DNA from: Marinihelvus sp036351115
GTDB taxonomy: Bacteria > Pseudomonadota > Gammaproteobacteria > Xanthomonadales > SZUA-36
Length of the DNA: 64,000 bases
Reading direction: 5' to 3'
NCBI GenBank assembly: GCA_036351115.1
Contig: JAZBOL010000096.1
Location: 1-64,000 of the forward strand
Every line of letters begins with the position of its first letter. Positions within the stretch are counted from its first letter, which is position 1. A model generated the notes under the pieces. The model was not told the DNA's origin, searched no databases, and worked only from the letters and a program-made list of their open reading frames with translations. This document shows, one piece after another, positions 1 through 7,728 of the stretch. The translations under genes were made by a program, and so were the position numbers.

Positions 1-198
1 AAAAGACGCCTGGATCAATCGCAGTAATCGGGCATCTTCCTTGGCACGCATGGAAACCGGGTTGTTCAGCCAAGCGTAGTATCCGCTTCGAGCGACACCC
101 AGCAAACGACACATTGTCTGGATGCTATGTTCTTCCTGGTTCGCCTTGATGAACTCATACTTGCGCCTGACCTCGCTCGCTTCCGTTTTTCTGGCCAC
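1..198 (-). CDS. IS3-family transposase OrfB, N-terminal part (cut by window edge)
   Basis: The 66 visible codons start at a GTG, with an in-frame TAG four codons upstream. The frame contains KYEFIKANQEEHSIQTMC and then LLGVARSGYYAWLNNP, the hallmark N-terminal helix-turn-helix region of IS3/IS150-type OrfB proteins, ending in RAKEDARLLRLIQASF just before the rve integrase domain, which lies beyond the window. The first codons (MARKTEASEVRR) look more like the start of an OrfA, so an internal deletion may have joined the start of OrfA to OrfB; that is inference. The DDE catalytic residues are not visible, so activity cannot be judged. Confidence 0.7.
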   Translation of the reverse strand, partial: MARKTEASEVRRKYEFIKANQEEHSIQTMCRLLGVARSGYYAWLNNPVSMRAKEDARLLRLIQASF

Positions 199-240
199 AC
201 AAAATTCCTATCAAATCTGAAGTATTGGCTAATGTGTCCA
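1..240 (-). mobile_element. Partial IS3-family insertion sequence end
   Basis: The minus strand reads inward from a terminus beginning TGGACACATTAGCC at 240 and runs into an IS3-type OrfB reading frame that leaves the window at base 1. A normal IS3 element has about 300 bp of OrfA between terminus and OrfB. Here only about 42 bp separate them, so OrfA seems deleted, or this is a remnant. The element abuts the broken gene at 241-364, which makes 240/241 the likely junction. The other end and any target duplication lie outside the window. The family call rests on the OrfB protein, not on a matched terminus. Confidence 0.6.
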
Positions 241-364
241 TAAAAACCTGGTATCTCCAAGTTGGTGGATCACCTTCGCCCCATTGGGCATGGATCGAAA
301 ATGTGGACAGGAGCCCAGCTGCAATTAGGGCAACGAAGTAGTTGCGATTCTGTTCGCGGCTCAT
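241..364 (-). pseudogene. Small secreted-protein gene truncated by the IS element
   Basis: The frame starts at the ATG at 364 and encodes MSREQNRNYFVALIAAGLLS followed by TFSIHAQWGEGDPPTWRYQ. This is a convincing Sec signal peptide with probable cleavage after HA. After codon 41 the frame runs into the IS terminus and stops inside it. Its ATG overlaps the stop of the upstream gene (ATGA at 364-361), so the two were probably translated together and may have worked together. The mature domain is lost from the window, so no function can be given. Confidence 0.55.
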
Positions 365-1116
365 CTCTCCAACCCCTTTCCGCTCTCCGCACCGCATGCT
401 TTTCGCGCATCCGATTGAACTGACGAGGAGATTTCCGCCACCTCGTAGTCGAGACGAACGAGTAGGCGATTGGACAATCGCGCTGCCTCGCCCGACTGGT
501 AGCCGCAGCTCAATGCGAGCTGAACCAAGTAGAAGGCCTGTTCAAGATCGTCAGTAAGCTTTTGTCCTGTCGACGAACTGTTCGACAGCTGCCTGGCCAT
601 CAGAAAAAGCGCCTCAGGTGAACCAGCTTGAGCGGCGCTGTACAAGAATTTGTCGACGTTACGCTCGTAAGCGAGCATGGATGACTCATCAAGCAAGTCC
701 GGGGAAACTGAGGGCGGCAAGTTCTTTGCGTAATACAGAATTGCCGGAATGTAACCGTCCTCTGACAAAAAGATCAGTTGGTCCTCCGACGACTTTGCAT
801 CCAAAACATTTTTAGTCTCGCAACGTTCGATCTGTTTTTGACGCTTTGCGAGCTGCTCATCACTCACGCCCGGAAACTTTTCCCCTGATTCAGTCTTGAA
901 GTCCCAGCTTTCCAGCAGCCTGAAGCATTCGTAACCTCTGGTGGCTTGATCGAACAAGCGCCTCTGCGCTTCTGCAACTTCGCTCAAATGGTCCGACTTA
1001 CGCGCGTCAACCCCAGCGAAATGAAATTGGTGTGGGACAAAAGACCCTGCTGATGCTTCTATAGTCATGCATACAGCGACAGCGCTCATTAACACCCAAG
1101 TCAAATATCTCCTCAT
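361..1116 (-). CDS. Secreted hypothetical protein, Sel1/TPR-like helical
   Basis: The product has 251 residues from the ATG at 1116, which has GAGG eight bases upstream; an ATG 33 bases earlier has no ribosome site. Residues 1-24 (MRRYLTWVLMSAVAVCMTIE and then ASAG) form a signal peptide, so the protein is periplasmic or secreted. The C-terminal half contains segments such as YSAAQAGSPEALFLMARQLS and LVQLALSCGYQSGEAARLSN, which resemble degenerate Sel1-type alpha/alpha repeats. No catalytic motif is visible. Codon use is clearly less GC-rich than in the rest of the window. It overlaps the IS-truncated gene downstream by four bases. Function unknown. Confidence 0.7.
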   Translation of the reverse strand: MRRYLTWVLMSAVAVCMTIEASAGSFVPHQFHFAGVDARKSDHLSEVAEAQRRLFDQATRGYECFRLLESWDFKTESGEKFPGVSDEQLAKRQKQIERCETKNVLDAKSSEDQLIFLSEDGYIPAILYYAKNLPPSVSPDLLDESSMLAYERNVDKFLYSAAQAGSPEALFLMARQLSNSSSTGQKLTDDLEQAFYLVQLALSCGYQSGEAARLSNRLLVRLDYEVAEISSSVQSDARKACGAESGKGLER

Positions 1117-1325
1117 ATCTGGAACCTCGCTTACTGCTGGAAACCTCATAGATCATAGATAAGAACGAGAACAATCCTGCTTCGCCTTGAAGCGCAAAAT
1201 CGATCTGCAGTTCGCCGACATCAGGCGATGGGCGTAAGCCGCGTCAAGCTGGCACCCCGCGTCCTTTAGGCGTGGGCCCCAACAGGCGCTATGCTGTGTC
1301 CAACTCAAAACAGGGGCTAACCGTT

Positions 1326-1916
1326 GTGAAGAAATTGCTTGCCGTGGCGCTACTGGGCCTGATGCTTGCCGGGTGTTCGGGCGTGCCGTTGACCAGCTAT
1401 GGCAAGCTGGCGCGGCTGGACCCGATGACGGCGGAGCCGCGGGACTTGCGGGTCGCGGTCATGACGAGCGATGCGGTGGACCTGACGCCGGGCAAGGTGG
1501 ACCTGGTCATGTCCTACCTGGCCGAGGATGGCAGTCTCGATGAATCCCACAGCCTCGTGGTGCGGCCGGACGACACACCGGCTTTTTCTTCCCGGCTGAC
1601 CCGCGACCTCGAGCCCGGATTTGCCGTGGACACCTTCGAGCTCTCGGCGGCCAATGCGGACACCATGCGCGGGTTTCAGCAGCGCGTGCGTAACTTCAAG
1701 GCGGGTGACGGTGAGGGCGAAGGCACGCTATCGGTCTCCGTCAACGGCTTTTGCACGACCCGCGACGCGGCCGCTGAAGACCTGCCCTTCGCCGTCTATC
1801 TCAAGACCTCGCCGGAGGACGATTTCTTCCCCATGCTGCGGGGCGACCTGAAGGAGCTGTTCGCGGACAGTGGCGCCGACGCCTCGCAGATTCCGCGGTG
1901 CGGCGAAGACGCCTGA
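1326..1916 (+). CDS. Putative outer-membrane lipoprotein
   Basis: The start is taken as GTG 1326, giving VKKLLAVALLGLMLAGCSG: a short basic n-region, a hydrophobic stretch and the lipobox LAGC with the lipidated cysteine at residue 17. An upstream in-frame ATG at 1272 would add 18 residues before the signal peptide. The rest (residues 18-196) has no recognised catalytic motif; LARLDPMTAEPRDLRVAVMT suggests a soluble beta-rich domain. It lies alone, tail to tail with the next gene. The residue after the lipid cysteine is serine, which favours outer-membrane sorting. Confidence 0.75.
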   Translation: MKKLLAVALLGLMLAGCSGVPLTSYGKLARLDPMTAEPRDLRVAVMTSDAVDLTPGKVDLVMSYLAEDGSLDESHSLVVRPDDTPAFSSRLTRDLEPGFAVDTFELSAANADTMRGFQQRVRNFKAGDGEGEGTLSVSVNGFCTTRDAAAEDLPFAVYLKTSPEDDFFPMLRGDLKELFADSGADASQIPRCGEDA

Positions 1917-1943
1917 AGGCCGATCCGGCCAGGACGCGACGCC

Positions 1944-2654
1944 CTAGCCCTCGAGTCGCTCGATCTGCGCGCGGGCGGCCTCGAGCAGGGTGATGGCCTC
2001 CTCCAGCTCTGAGGAATAGAGATCACCGAGGAAAAAGGAGCGCATGATCAGCGCGCGGCGCGCCTCCTCGTCTTCCGTGATGCTCCCGATGAGCGTGCGC
2101 CCGGCGTTTCTCGGGTCCGACATGAGCGCCAGCATCTCCTCGATCGTGAGGTTGCTGCCCATGTGCCCCTCGAGCTGCTCCTGCGACTTGTTGACGGCGA
2201 GCATCTCCTCGTCGATCTCTTCCTGGATTCGGGGGAGGCTGGCGATTTCCGCCCGTAGCGAACGGTCCGGCACCACGGCCAGGAAGCCGCCCTCGATGAA
2301 CGCGGTCACGGCGCCCTGCTGCAGGCGCACGAGGTTGTAGTCCGTGAATTTCGCGAGCTCAGCGACCCGCTCCGGGCTCAGGGTCGCGACGTCCTCGGGC
2401 GCCAGGCGGACGATCTCGAAGCCGGCCGCCGCCACGCCCCGGTTGTGCGCCACCGCCTCCTCGAGGATGGCGATGTTGCGGTCGATCTCCAGCGTGACCG
2501 CGTCCAGGGCGTCGAGCATCTGCCGGTACTCCCGGCGCTCCTCCCACCAGGCGTCCAGCGCGAAGGCCGCCAGGATGGCGGCCAGGATGGCAATGGAGGC
2601 GCGCGCCATGCGCGCCACGCGGTCGAAAAGGGTGGAAAAGCGGTCCTTCATCAA
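1944..2654 (-). CDS. Membrane-anchored coiled-coil protein (DUF6090-like)
   Basis: The product has 236 residues. One N-terminal membrane segment (about residues 19-34, ASIAILAAILAAFALDAWWE) is followed by a charged stretch EERREYRQMLDALDAV. A single anchor followed by W-x-E and an amphipathic helix resembles DUF6090-type proteins, whose role is unknown. The remainder is predicted helical and acidic, with repeated E/A/L segments. It follows the S9 peptidase gene (stop at 2696) on the same strand with a 41-base gap and could be cotranscribed with it. Confidence 0.6.
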   Translation of the reverse strand: MMKDRFSTLFDRVARMARASIAILAAILAAFALDAWWEERREYRQMLDALDAVTLEIDRNIAILEEAVAHNRGVAAAGFEIVRLAPEDVATLSPERVAELAKFTDYNLVRLQQGAVTAFIEGGFLAVVPDRSLRAEIASLPRIQEEIDEEMLAVNKSQEQLEGHMGSNLTIEEMLALMSDPRNAGRTLIGSITEDEEARRALIMRSFFLGDLYSSELEEAITLLEAARAQIERLEG

Positions 2655-2695
2655 ACCACCCTGGCCGGGATCAGCGATGAACTGAAGCAGCCGCC

Positions 2696-4783
2696 TCAGT
2701 CCTCCGGCTCGGTCGCGGCCTGGCGGCGCCCGGCGTGGTCCACTTCCCAGGGCGGCAGGTCTTCCTTGCCCTCCACCAGGAAATGATCCATCCAGCGCTT
2801 CAGGCGCAGGGCGTAATCCATCTGGGATGCCGCGTTGCGGTTGCCGTGGCCTTCATTGGGGTAATAGACCAGGCGCACCGGCGTGTCCGTGCGCACCTTC
2901 ACGTTGCGGTACATCTCCAGTGACTGGCTGGGGTGCACCCGGGTGTCCTTTTCCCCGTGCAGGATCAGCAGCGGCGTCTCGACCTGGCCGGCGTAGTAGA
3001 TGGGGCTGCGCTCGAGCATCCACATCCAGTCTTCCCAGGGCCAGGCGCGGGAGTGCACGTTGTACATCTCCGTGGGGATGTCCGTGGTGCCGAACTTGGA
3101 AATCTGGTCCGAGATGCCGACGAACGCGACCGACGCGGCGAAATGCTCCGTCAGGGCGCTGGCGCCCCACATGGAGGCGTAGCCGCCGTAGGAGCCGCCG
3201 GTGATGCCGGTGCGGTCCGGATCCGCCAGTCCTTCCTCGACGAAGTGCTGCTTGGCGTCCACGATGTCATCGAACTCGGGGCCGGCGTAATCGTTCTGCC
3301 CCGCCTTGGAGAACTCGACGCCGCGCCCCGTGCTGCCCCGGTAGTTGGGGTAGACCAGGAGATAGCCTTCGGCCGCCATGGCCTGGGCGGGGCCGGCATA
3401 GCGGTCCAGCCAGCCGTTCGAGTAGTGCGCCTCCGGCCCGCCGTGCACCACCATGACGGTCGGTGCGCCCCGCCGCGGTACACGGCCTTCGGGATAGACG
3501 ACGATGGCGTCGAGCGCCAGTCCGTCACGCGCCGTGTAGGTCACCACGTCCTGGCGCGCCAGGCGGCGGTTCGACAGCCACGGGTTGGAGTCCGTCAACC
3601 GCATCAGCTCACCACCGGGGCGCATCAGGTACACCTCCGTCGGATGCGCGGGGCTGTCGGCCACCACCGCCGCAGTCGGCTGGCCCGGACGGGCGTCGAT
3701 GCTGCGAATGATGGGCGTTCTCGGCGGCTCACCGGTGGGCGTGGACGGCTCGTCGATGGCCACGATGTCCTGCTCGGTCCAGGCACCGCGGCTGCCGACC
3801 CAGGCAATATTGTCGGCATCGACCCAGCGGAAGTCCTCTACCTGGCCCAGGTAGTTGGGCACCAGGTCGCGCTTTTCGCCGCCGGAGGCGGAGGCGACAT
3901 ACAGGCGGCCCTCGGAGGGGTCGTGAATGTCCTCACCGCCGATCCAGGCGACCTTTTCGCCGTCCGGCGAAAAGGCGAAGCTGCCGAGCTTGCCCTGGTG
4001 GCCCAGGCGGTCCTCCACGTCGCCGTCCTCGGCGTCCACGATAACGATGTCCCGGGACATGAGCTCGTCGTCCACCTGGGGCGTGGGCGCCAGCGCCACG
4101 GCCAGCCGCTCGCTCTCCGGACTCCAGTCGAAACCGGAGGCGGAGCCGTTCAGTTCGAGAGGCGCTGCCTCCCCAGACTCGAGGTCGAGCACCCAAACCA
4201 GCGTCGCTTCGTCGGATTCCTCGTAGACCCGGGCGTTGAAGCCCAGGGCCGCCAGCTCCTTGTCCCGGGGATCCGCCGGCGTGGTGGCCAGGTAGGCCAG
4301 GCGCGTACCGTCCGGTGACGGGGCGAGGCTGCTCACGCCGGTGCCCGGCGCGTAGATCGCCTGCGGACCGCCGCCGTCCACGGGCATGCGGTAGATCACG
4401 GGCTGCTCCATCTCCTGGTCCAGCTTGCCGGTGAAAAACAGCGCCGACCCGTCCGCGGACCAGGCCACGTCGCTGATGGACACCTTGCCCTCGGCATAGG
4501 AGCGGCTGACCCCCTCCGTGCTGACCACGTGCAGCTCGGACCAGGCGGCGCCGTCTTCATCGACGTAGGGCGTGCGGGGCACGGACAGCAGGTAGGCGAT
4601 GGAGTCGCCGTTGGGGCTCATGACCGCCCGGCTTACGCGGCGCAGGCCGATGGTCTCTTCCAGGGTGAGTCCGACGTCCGGCGTTTCCTGGGCCTGGACG
4701 GGGACCGGTCCGACCGCGGCAATTGCGGCGCCGAGCGTCACGGCCAGCAGGCACAGGCCGGTGGAGAATCGGGGGTGCTTCAT
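2696..4783 (-). CDS. Exported S9-family (prolyl oligopeptidase type) serine peptidase
   Basis: The product has 695 residues from the ATG at 4783, which has AGGAG nine bases upstream; an earlier in-frame start at 4876 would precede the signal peptide. A signal peptide (CLLAVTLGAAIAAVGPVPVQ) gives export. Residues about 40-400 form a WD40/TolB-like beta-propeller with repeats such as SPDGTRLAYL and SPDGEKVAWI. The C-terminal alpha/beta hydrolase carries GGSYGGY (Ser about 531), HGEKDTRVHP (Asp about 613) and NEGHGNRN (His about 646), a complete catalytic triad. The family cleaves short peptides, often acylaminoacyl- or dipeptidyl-type. Exact specificity cannot be read from the sequence. Confidence 0.92.
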   Translation of the reverse strand: MKHPRFSTGLCLLAVTLGAAIAAVGPVPVQAQETPDVGLTLEETIGLRRVSRAVMSPNGDSIAYLLSVPRTPYVDEDGAAWSELHVVSTEGVSRSYAEGKVSISDVAWSADGSALFFTGKLDQEMEQPVIYRMPVDGGGPQAIYAPGTGVSSLAPSPDGTRLAYLATTPADPRDKELAALGFNARVYEESDEATLVWVLDLESGEAAPLELNGSASGFDWSPESERLAVALAPTPQVDDELMSRDIVIVDAEDGDVEDRLGHQGKLGSFAFSPDGEKVAWIGGEDIHDPSEGRLYVASASGGEKRDLVPNYLGQVEDFRWVDADNIAWVGSRGAWTEQDIVAIDEPSTPTGEPPRTPIIRSIDARPGQPTAAVVADSPAHPTEVYLMRPGGELMRLTDSNPWLSNRRLARQDVVTYTARDGLALDAIVVYPEGRVPRRGAPTVMVVHGGPEAHYSNGWLDRYAGPAQAMAAEGYLLVYPNYRGSTGRGVEFSKAGQNDYAGPEFDDIVDAKQHFVEEGLADPDRTGITGGSYGGYASMWGASALTEHFAASVAFVGISDQISKFGTTDIPTEMYNVHSRAWPWEDWMWMLERSPIYYAGQVETPLLILHGEKDTRVHPSQSLEMYRNVKVRTDTPVRLVYYPNEGHGNRNAASQMDYALRLKRWMDHFLVEGKEDLPPWEVDHAGRRQAATEPED

Positions 4784-5026
4784 ACGGGGCTCCTGGTGTC
4801 TTGGTCTTGGCGTCTGTTGCGGGGCGACGGGACGAAACGGGGTTCGGGTCGGCGCCTCGCGACAACCGGCGAACATAGCACGACCGGATCAAAAATGGGT
4901 GGATTCGGCAGGCCAGGGTGAGGGTTTGACCGGGACCGAACGAGTCAAACGCCTGTCCTCGGGGGACAAGCCGGTGGCATCGGCCGCTGGCAGACTGCAG
5001 GCTGGACCCCGACCGGACCTGTCGCC

Positions 5027-6601
5027 TTGATCCATTCCAAGCAACGCATCTTCAGCCGCTTTGCGGCATCCGCGCTGTTCACCACCTTCGCGTGGGTGGC
5101 CGGCACCAGCCTCGCCGCTGCCCAGGACGCACCGGGCACCGAATCGGCCGTCGCGCCGGAGGCGCCCCACGTGCGCTACTTCGGCTTCTACGCCAGCGCC
5201 ATGGCGCACTGGAACTTCACCCGGGACCTGGCGCCCTTCACCAACCTCACCTGGATTCACGTGGGATCCGGCGACCGTCCCGTGGATGGCGCCCGCGAGA
5301 CGGTGGAGCGGCTGCAGGAGGCCCGGGAGGCCGGCGTGTCCGCCGTGCTGAGCCTGGAGCCCTTCCTGTTCGCCGATGCGAAAGGCACGCCGAGAAGCGA
5401 TGCGGACATCGAGGCCTTCCTGGTCGAGCTGCGGGCGCGCATCGAGGAAGCGGAGCTGCTCGACAGCGTCGCCCTGCTCTATCCGAAAGACGAACCCTTC
5501 CGGGAATTCCGCCGTGCGCGCGACCCGAGTTTCTGGTCCGAGTACGTGACCGGAGAGGTCTACGACGAGATTTTCGCCGACCTGACCCGGGTGAACGAGC
5601 ACCTCGAAACCGTGTTCCCGGAAATTCCCATCGGCGCGATCCTCTCGGGCCTGGAACTGCATCACCGCTTTTTTCGCATCCCCGAAAGCTACGACTGGGT
5701 GGGTTTCTCCTGCTACGACAACCTGTTCGAGGCCTGCGAGGGGCGTTCCTTCGTCCAGCACTACGGCCGCCTGCTCGCGAACATGACCCCCGAGCAGCGG
5801 CTCATGGCGGTGCCCGAAACCTGGGCGCGCAACGGGCACCTGGAGCGGGACGACTGGCCCGAACGCCTGGGCCAGCGCCTGGCGCACCACTGGGAGATCG
5901 TCATGGCGGAACCGCGCTTCGTGGCGGTGGTGCCGTTCCTGTGGAGTTTCGAAGCGGCGGGCGAGACGCCGGGCATCGGCATGGACCGTTTCGGCGAAAC
6001 CTGGGATGAGCGCACGGACGGGGCCGGAAGCCGATTCCTGACGCAGCTCATCGAGGTGGGCCTGCAGGTCAAGGAGGGCACGGCGCGCTATCCCAACCTC
6101 GACTGGCACGAGACCGAGCCGCACCCCGCGCGCGCCGAGACGCCGGAGACGGGGCAGATCCTGGCGGTTTCCGCAGACGGCCGTGTGACCGCGCAGGCGC
6201 TGGACCCGGCCCTGCCGCACAAGAACCTGCGCACGCGCCTGTCCCTGGAGGACGGCCAGGGGCGCCTGCTGTACCGGAGCCCGGTCCGGCGCACGGACCT
6301 GGCCCTGGCCCTGCCGGTTCGCGACACGCCGGAAAACGGCGTGCTGCCCGGCACCCACGGCATTGAATGGACCCTGCCCCCGGCACTGGTCGCCGGTTAC
6401 GCGGGCGAGGACCTGACCCTGGTGCTCACCGTGTTCGCCGACGGGCCCGGGGTGCGGCCGGTCTTTGACGACCGGCGCGCGTTCAGGCCCGTGGCGCCCG
6501 AGGGCGAGTGGTTTCGCTTCCTCGGCCCCCTGTTTCACCCGGACTTCTGGAACGAGCCCCTCGATGCACGGCCCCTGCTGGGACCGCTTCCTCCGGGCTG
6601 A
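5027..6601 (+). CDS. Secreted TIM-barrel (glycoside-hydrolase-like) protein
   Basis: The frame begins at a TTG at 5027 (524 residues), giving a signal peptide (FAASALFTTFAWVAGTSLAA, cleaved near AAAQ). Residues about 45-340 alternate strands and helices with acidic residues at strand ends: LSLEPFLF, ALLYPKDEPF, WVGFSCYDN, AVPETWARNG, VVPFLWSFEA. This layout is typical of glycoside-hydrolase TIM barrels, and acidic residues in KDEP and PETW are candidate catalytic groups. About 150 C-terminal residues look like a beta-sandwich. No specific GH family is recognised. It is divergent from the S9 peptidase, with 243 bp between the start codons. Confidence 0.6.
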   Translation: MIHSKQRIFSRFAASALFTTFAWVAGTSLAAAQDAPGTESAVAPEAPHVRYFGFYASAMAHWNFTRDLAPFTNLTWIHVGSGDRPVDGARETVERLQEAREAGVSAVLSLEPFLFADAKGTPRSDADIEAFLVELRARIEEAELLDSVALLYPKDEPFREFRRARDPSFWSEYVTGEVYDEIFADLTRVNEHLETVFPEIPIGAILSGLELHHRFFRIPESYDWVGFSCYDNLFEACEGRSFVQHYGRLLANMTPEQRLMAVPETWARNGHLERDDWPERLGQRLAHHWEIVMAEPRFVAVVPFLWSFEAAGETPGIGMDRFGETWDERTDGAGSRFLTQLIEVGLQVKEGTARYPNLDWHETEPHPARAETPETGQILAVSADGRVTAQALDPALPHKNLRTRLSLEDGQGRLLYRSPVRRTDLALALPVRDTPENGVLPGTHGIEWTLPPALVAGYAGEDLTLVLTVFADGPGVRPVFDDRRAFRPVAPEGEWFRFLGPLFHPDFWNEPLDARPLLGPLPPG

Positions 6602-6622
6602 CGGCCCAGGAGCGCCGGCGCG

Positions 6623-7510
6623 TCAGGACGGCTTGCGGAACTTCAGCGTCATGCGGTTCGATTCGCCGATGGCCTCCATGGCCTCGCGTCCCTCCGGGTC
6701 CTCGCGGGTCGTGGCCAGGGTCGGCGGCAGGCGCCAGACCACGTCGCCTTCGGCCGGCTGATCCTGCGGGTTTTCGTTGATGTCGCTGTCTTCCACGAAC
6801 TCGAAACCGGCCGCCTCCATGTGTTCGATGATGAAGGCCTTTTTCAGGTAGCCGCCGGAACCGGTGGCGAAGTCGTCAGGCATGTCGGGACGCGCCTCGT
6901 GCTGGACCACGCCCAGCACACCGCCGGGCTTCAGCACGTCGTATACGTCTTCGATCGCCGCGGTCAGGAATCCGCCCTGGTCCTCGAAGCGGGCCAGGTT
7001 GTGCAGGGCGCGGATCATCACGACGGCGTCCGCCGTGCCTTCCATGGCTTCCGGCAGGCTGCCGAGCTGGAAGGCCGTCACGGGGGCGCCGCCTTCGACC
7101 CAGCCGTTGGCCTCGGCGGACCAGTCCTGGACCCAGGTCTTCTTGGCTTCCAGGCGCTCGTCGCTGAAGAAGCCGAACAGGGGGAACATGTCCATCGCGT
7201 AGTCGGCGCCGATGAGCGCACCGTCGGGCCCCAGGTAGTCGATGAGAATCTTGCTGTACCAGCCACCGCCAGGCAGGGCCTCCACCACGGTCATGCCGGG
7301 CTCGATGCCGAAGAACGCGAGGGTTTCCGCCGGGTGGCGGGCCGCATACCGCGCCTGGACTTCTTCCGGTTGGGCGCCGAGCACGGCGTCGAGCCGTTCC
7401 TCGTCGACTGCCAGGGCGCCAGACGCGCCGGCCAGGGACAGGGTGGCCGTAAGGCCGGTCAGGCAGAAGCGGCGGGCCGCCTGGCCCAGGGAGAAGGTGT
7501 TCAGGGTCAT
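6623..7510 (-). CDS. Exported class I SAM-methyltransferase-fold protein
   Basis: The start is set at ATG 7510, with GGAG eight bases upstream; an ATG 30 bases earlier lacks a site. Residues 1-34 form a signal peptide ending GASGALAVDE. The rest is a Rossmann methyltransferase fold: motif I region TVVEALPGGGWYSKIL, then ALIGADYAMDMF, then DAVVMIRALHNL (motif IV), then LKPGGVLGVVQHEARPD (post-motif). Signal-peptide-bearing methyltransferases of this sort are common hypothetical proteins in Proteobacteria. How a periplasmic protein would obtain S-adenosylmethionine is unclear, so it may act before export or have lost activity. Confidence 0.75.
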   Translation of the reverse strand: MTLNTFSLGQAARRFCLTGLTATLSLAGASGALAVDEERLDAVLGAQPEEVQARYAARHPAETLAFFGIEPGMTVVEALPGGGWYSKILIDYLGPDGALIGADYAMDMFPLFGFFSDERLEAKKTWVQDWSAEANGWVEGGAPVTAFQLGSLPEAMEGTADAVVMIRALHNLARFEDQGGFLTAAIEDVYDVLKPGGVLGVVQHEARPDMPDDFATGSGGYLKKAFIIEHMEAAGFEFVEDSDINENPQDQPAEGDVVWRLPPTLATTREDPEGREAMEAIGESNRMTLKFRKPS

Positions 7511-7728
7511 GATCAGGACTCCGGATCGGGGAACGGCCAACCATGGTGTCCGAGCGCCCGGCGCGGGTCAATCGCCGTGAACCGCTGCGGCGGTCCGCCG
7601 AGCGAAACTTTCGACAGGCGGTTCCCGTATCATGGCGGGCCAGCCCCGAGAAATGCCGCGTTGACCGCCCTGAAACCCGCCGTGAAACAACCGCGCTCCA
7701 ACCCAGCCCATCCACGAAAGGCGCGGCC

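Noticed and set aside
4889..6538. Long minus-strand open frame opposite the secreted TIM-barrel gene
   Set aside because: It is His/Arg/Gln-rich with no domain pattern, and the plus strand here has a signal peptide and coherent strand/helix pattern. It is a high-GC antisense shadow.
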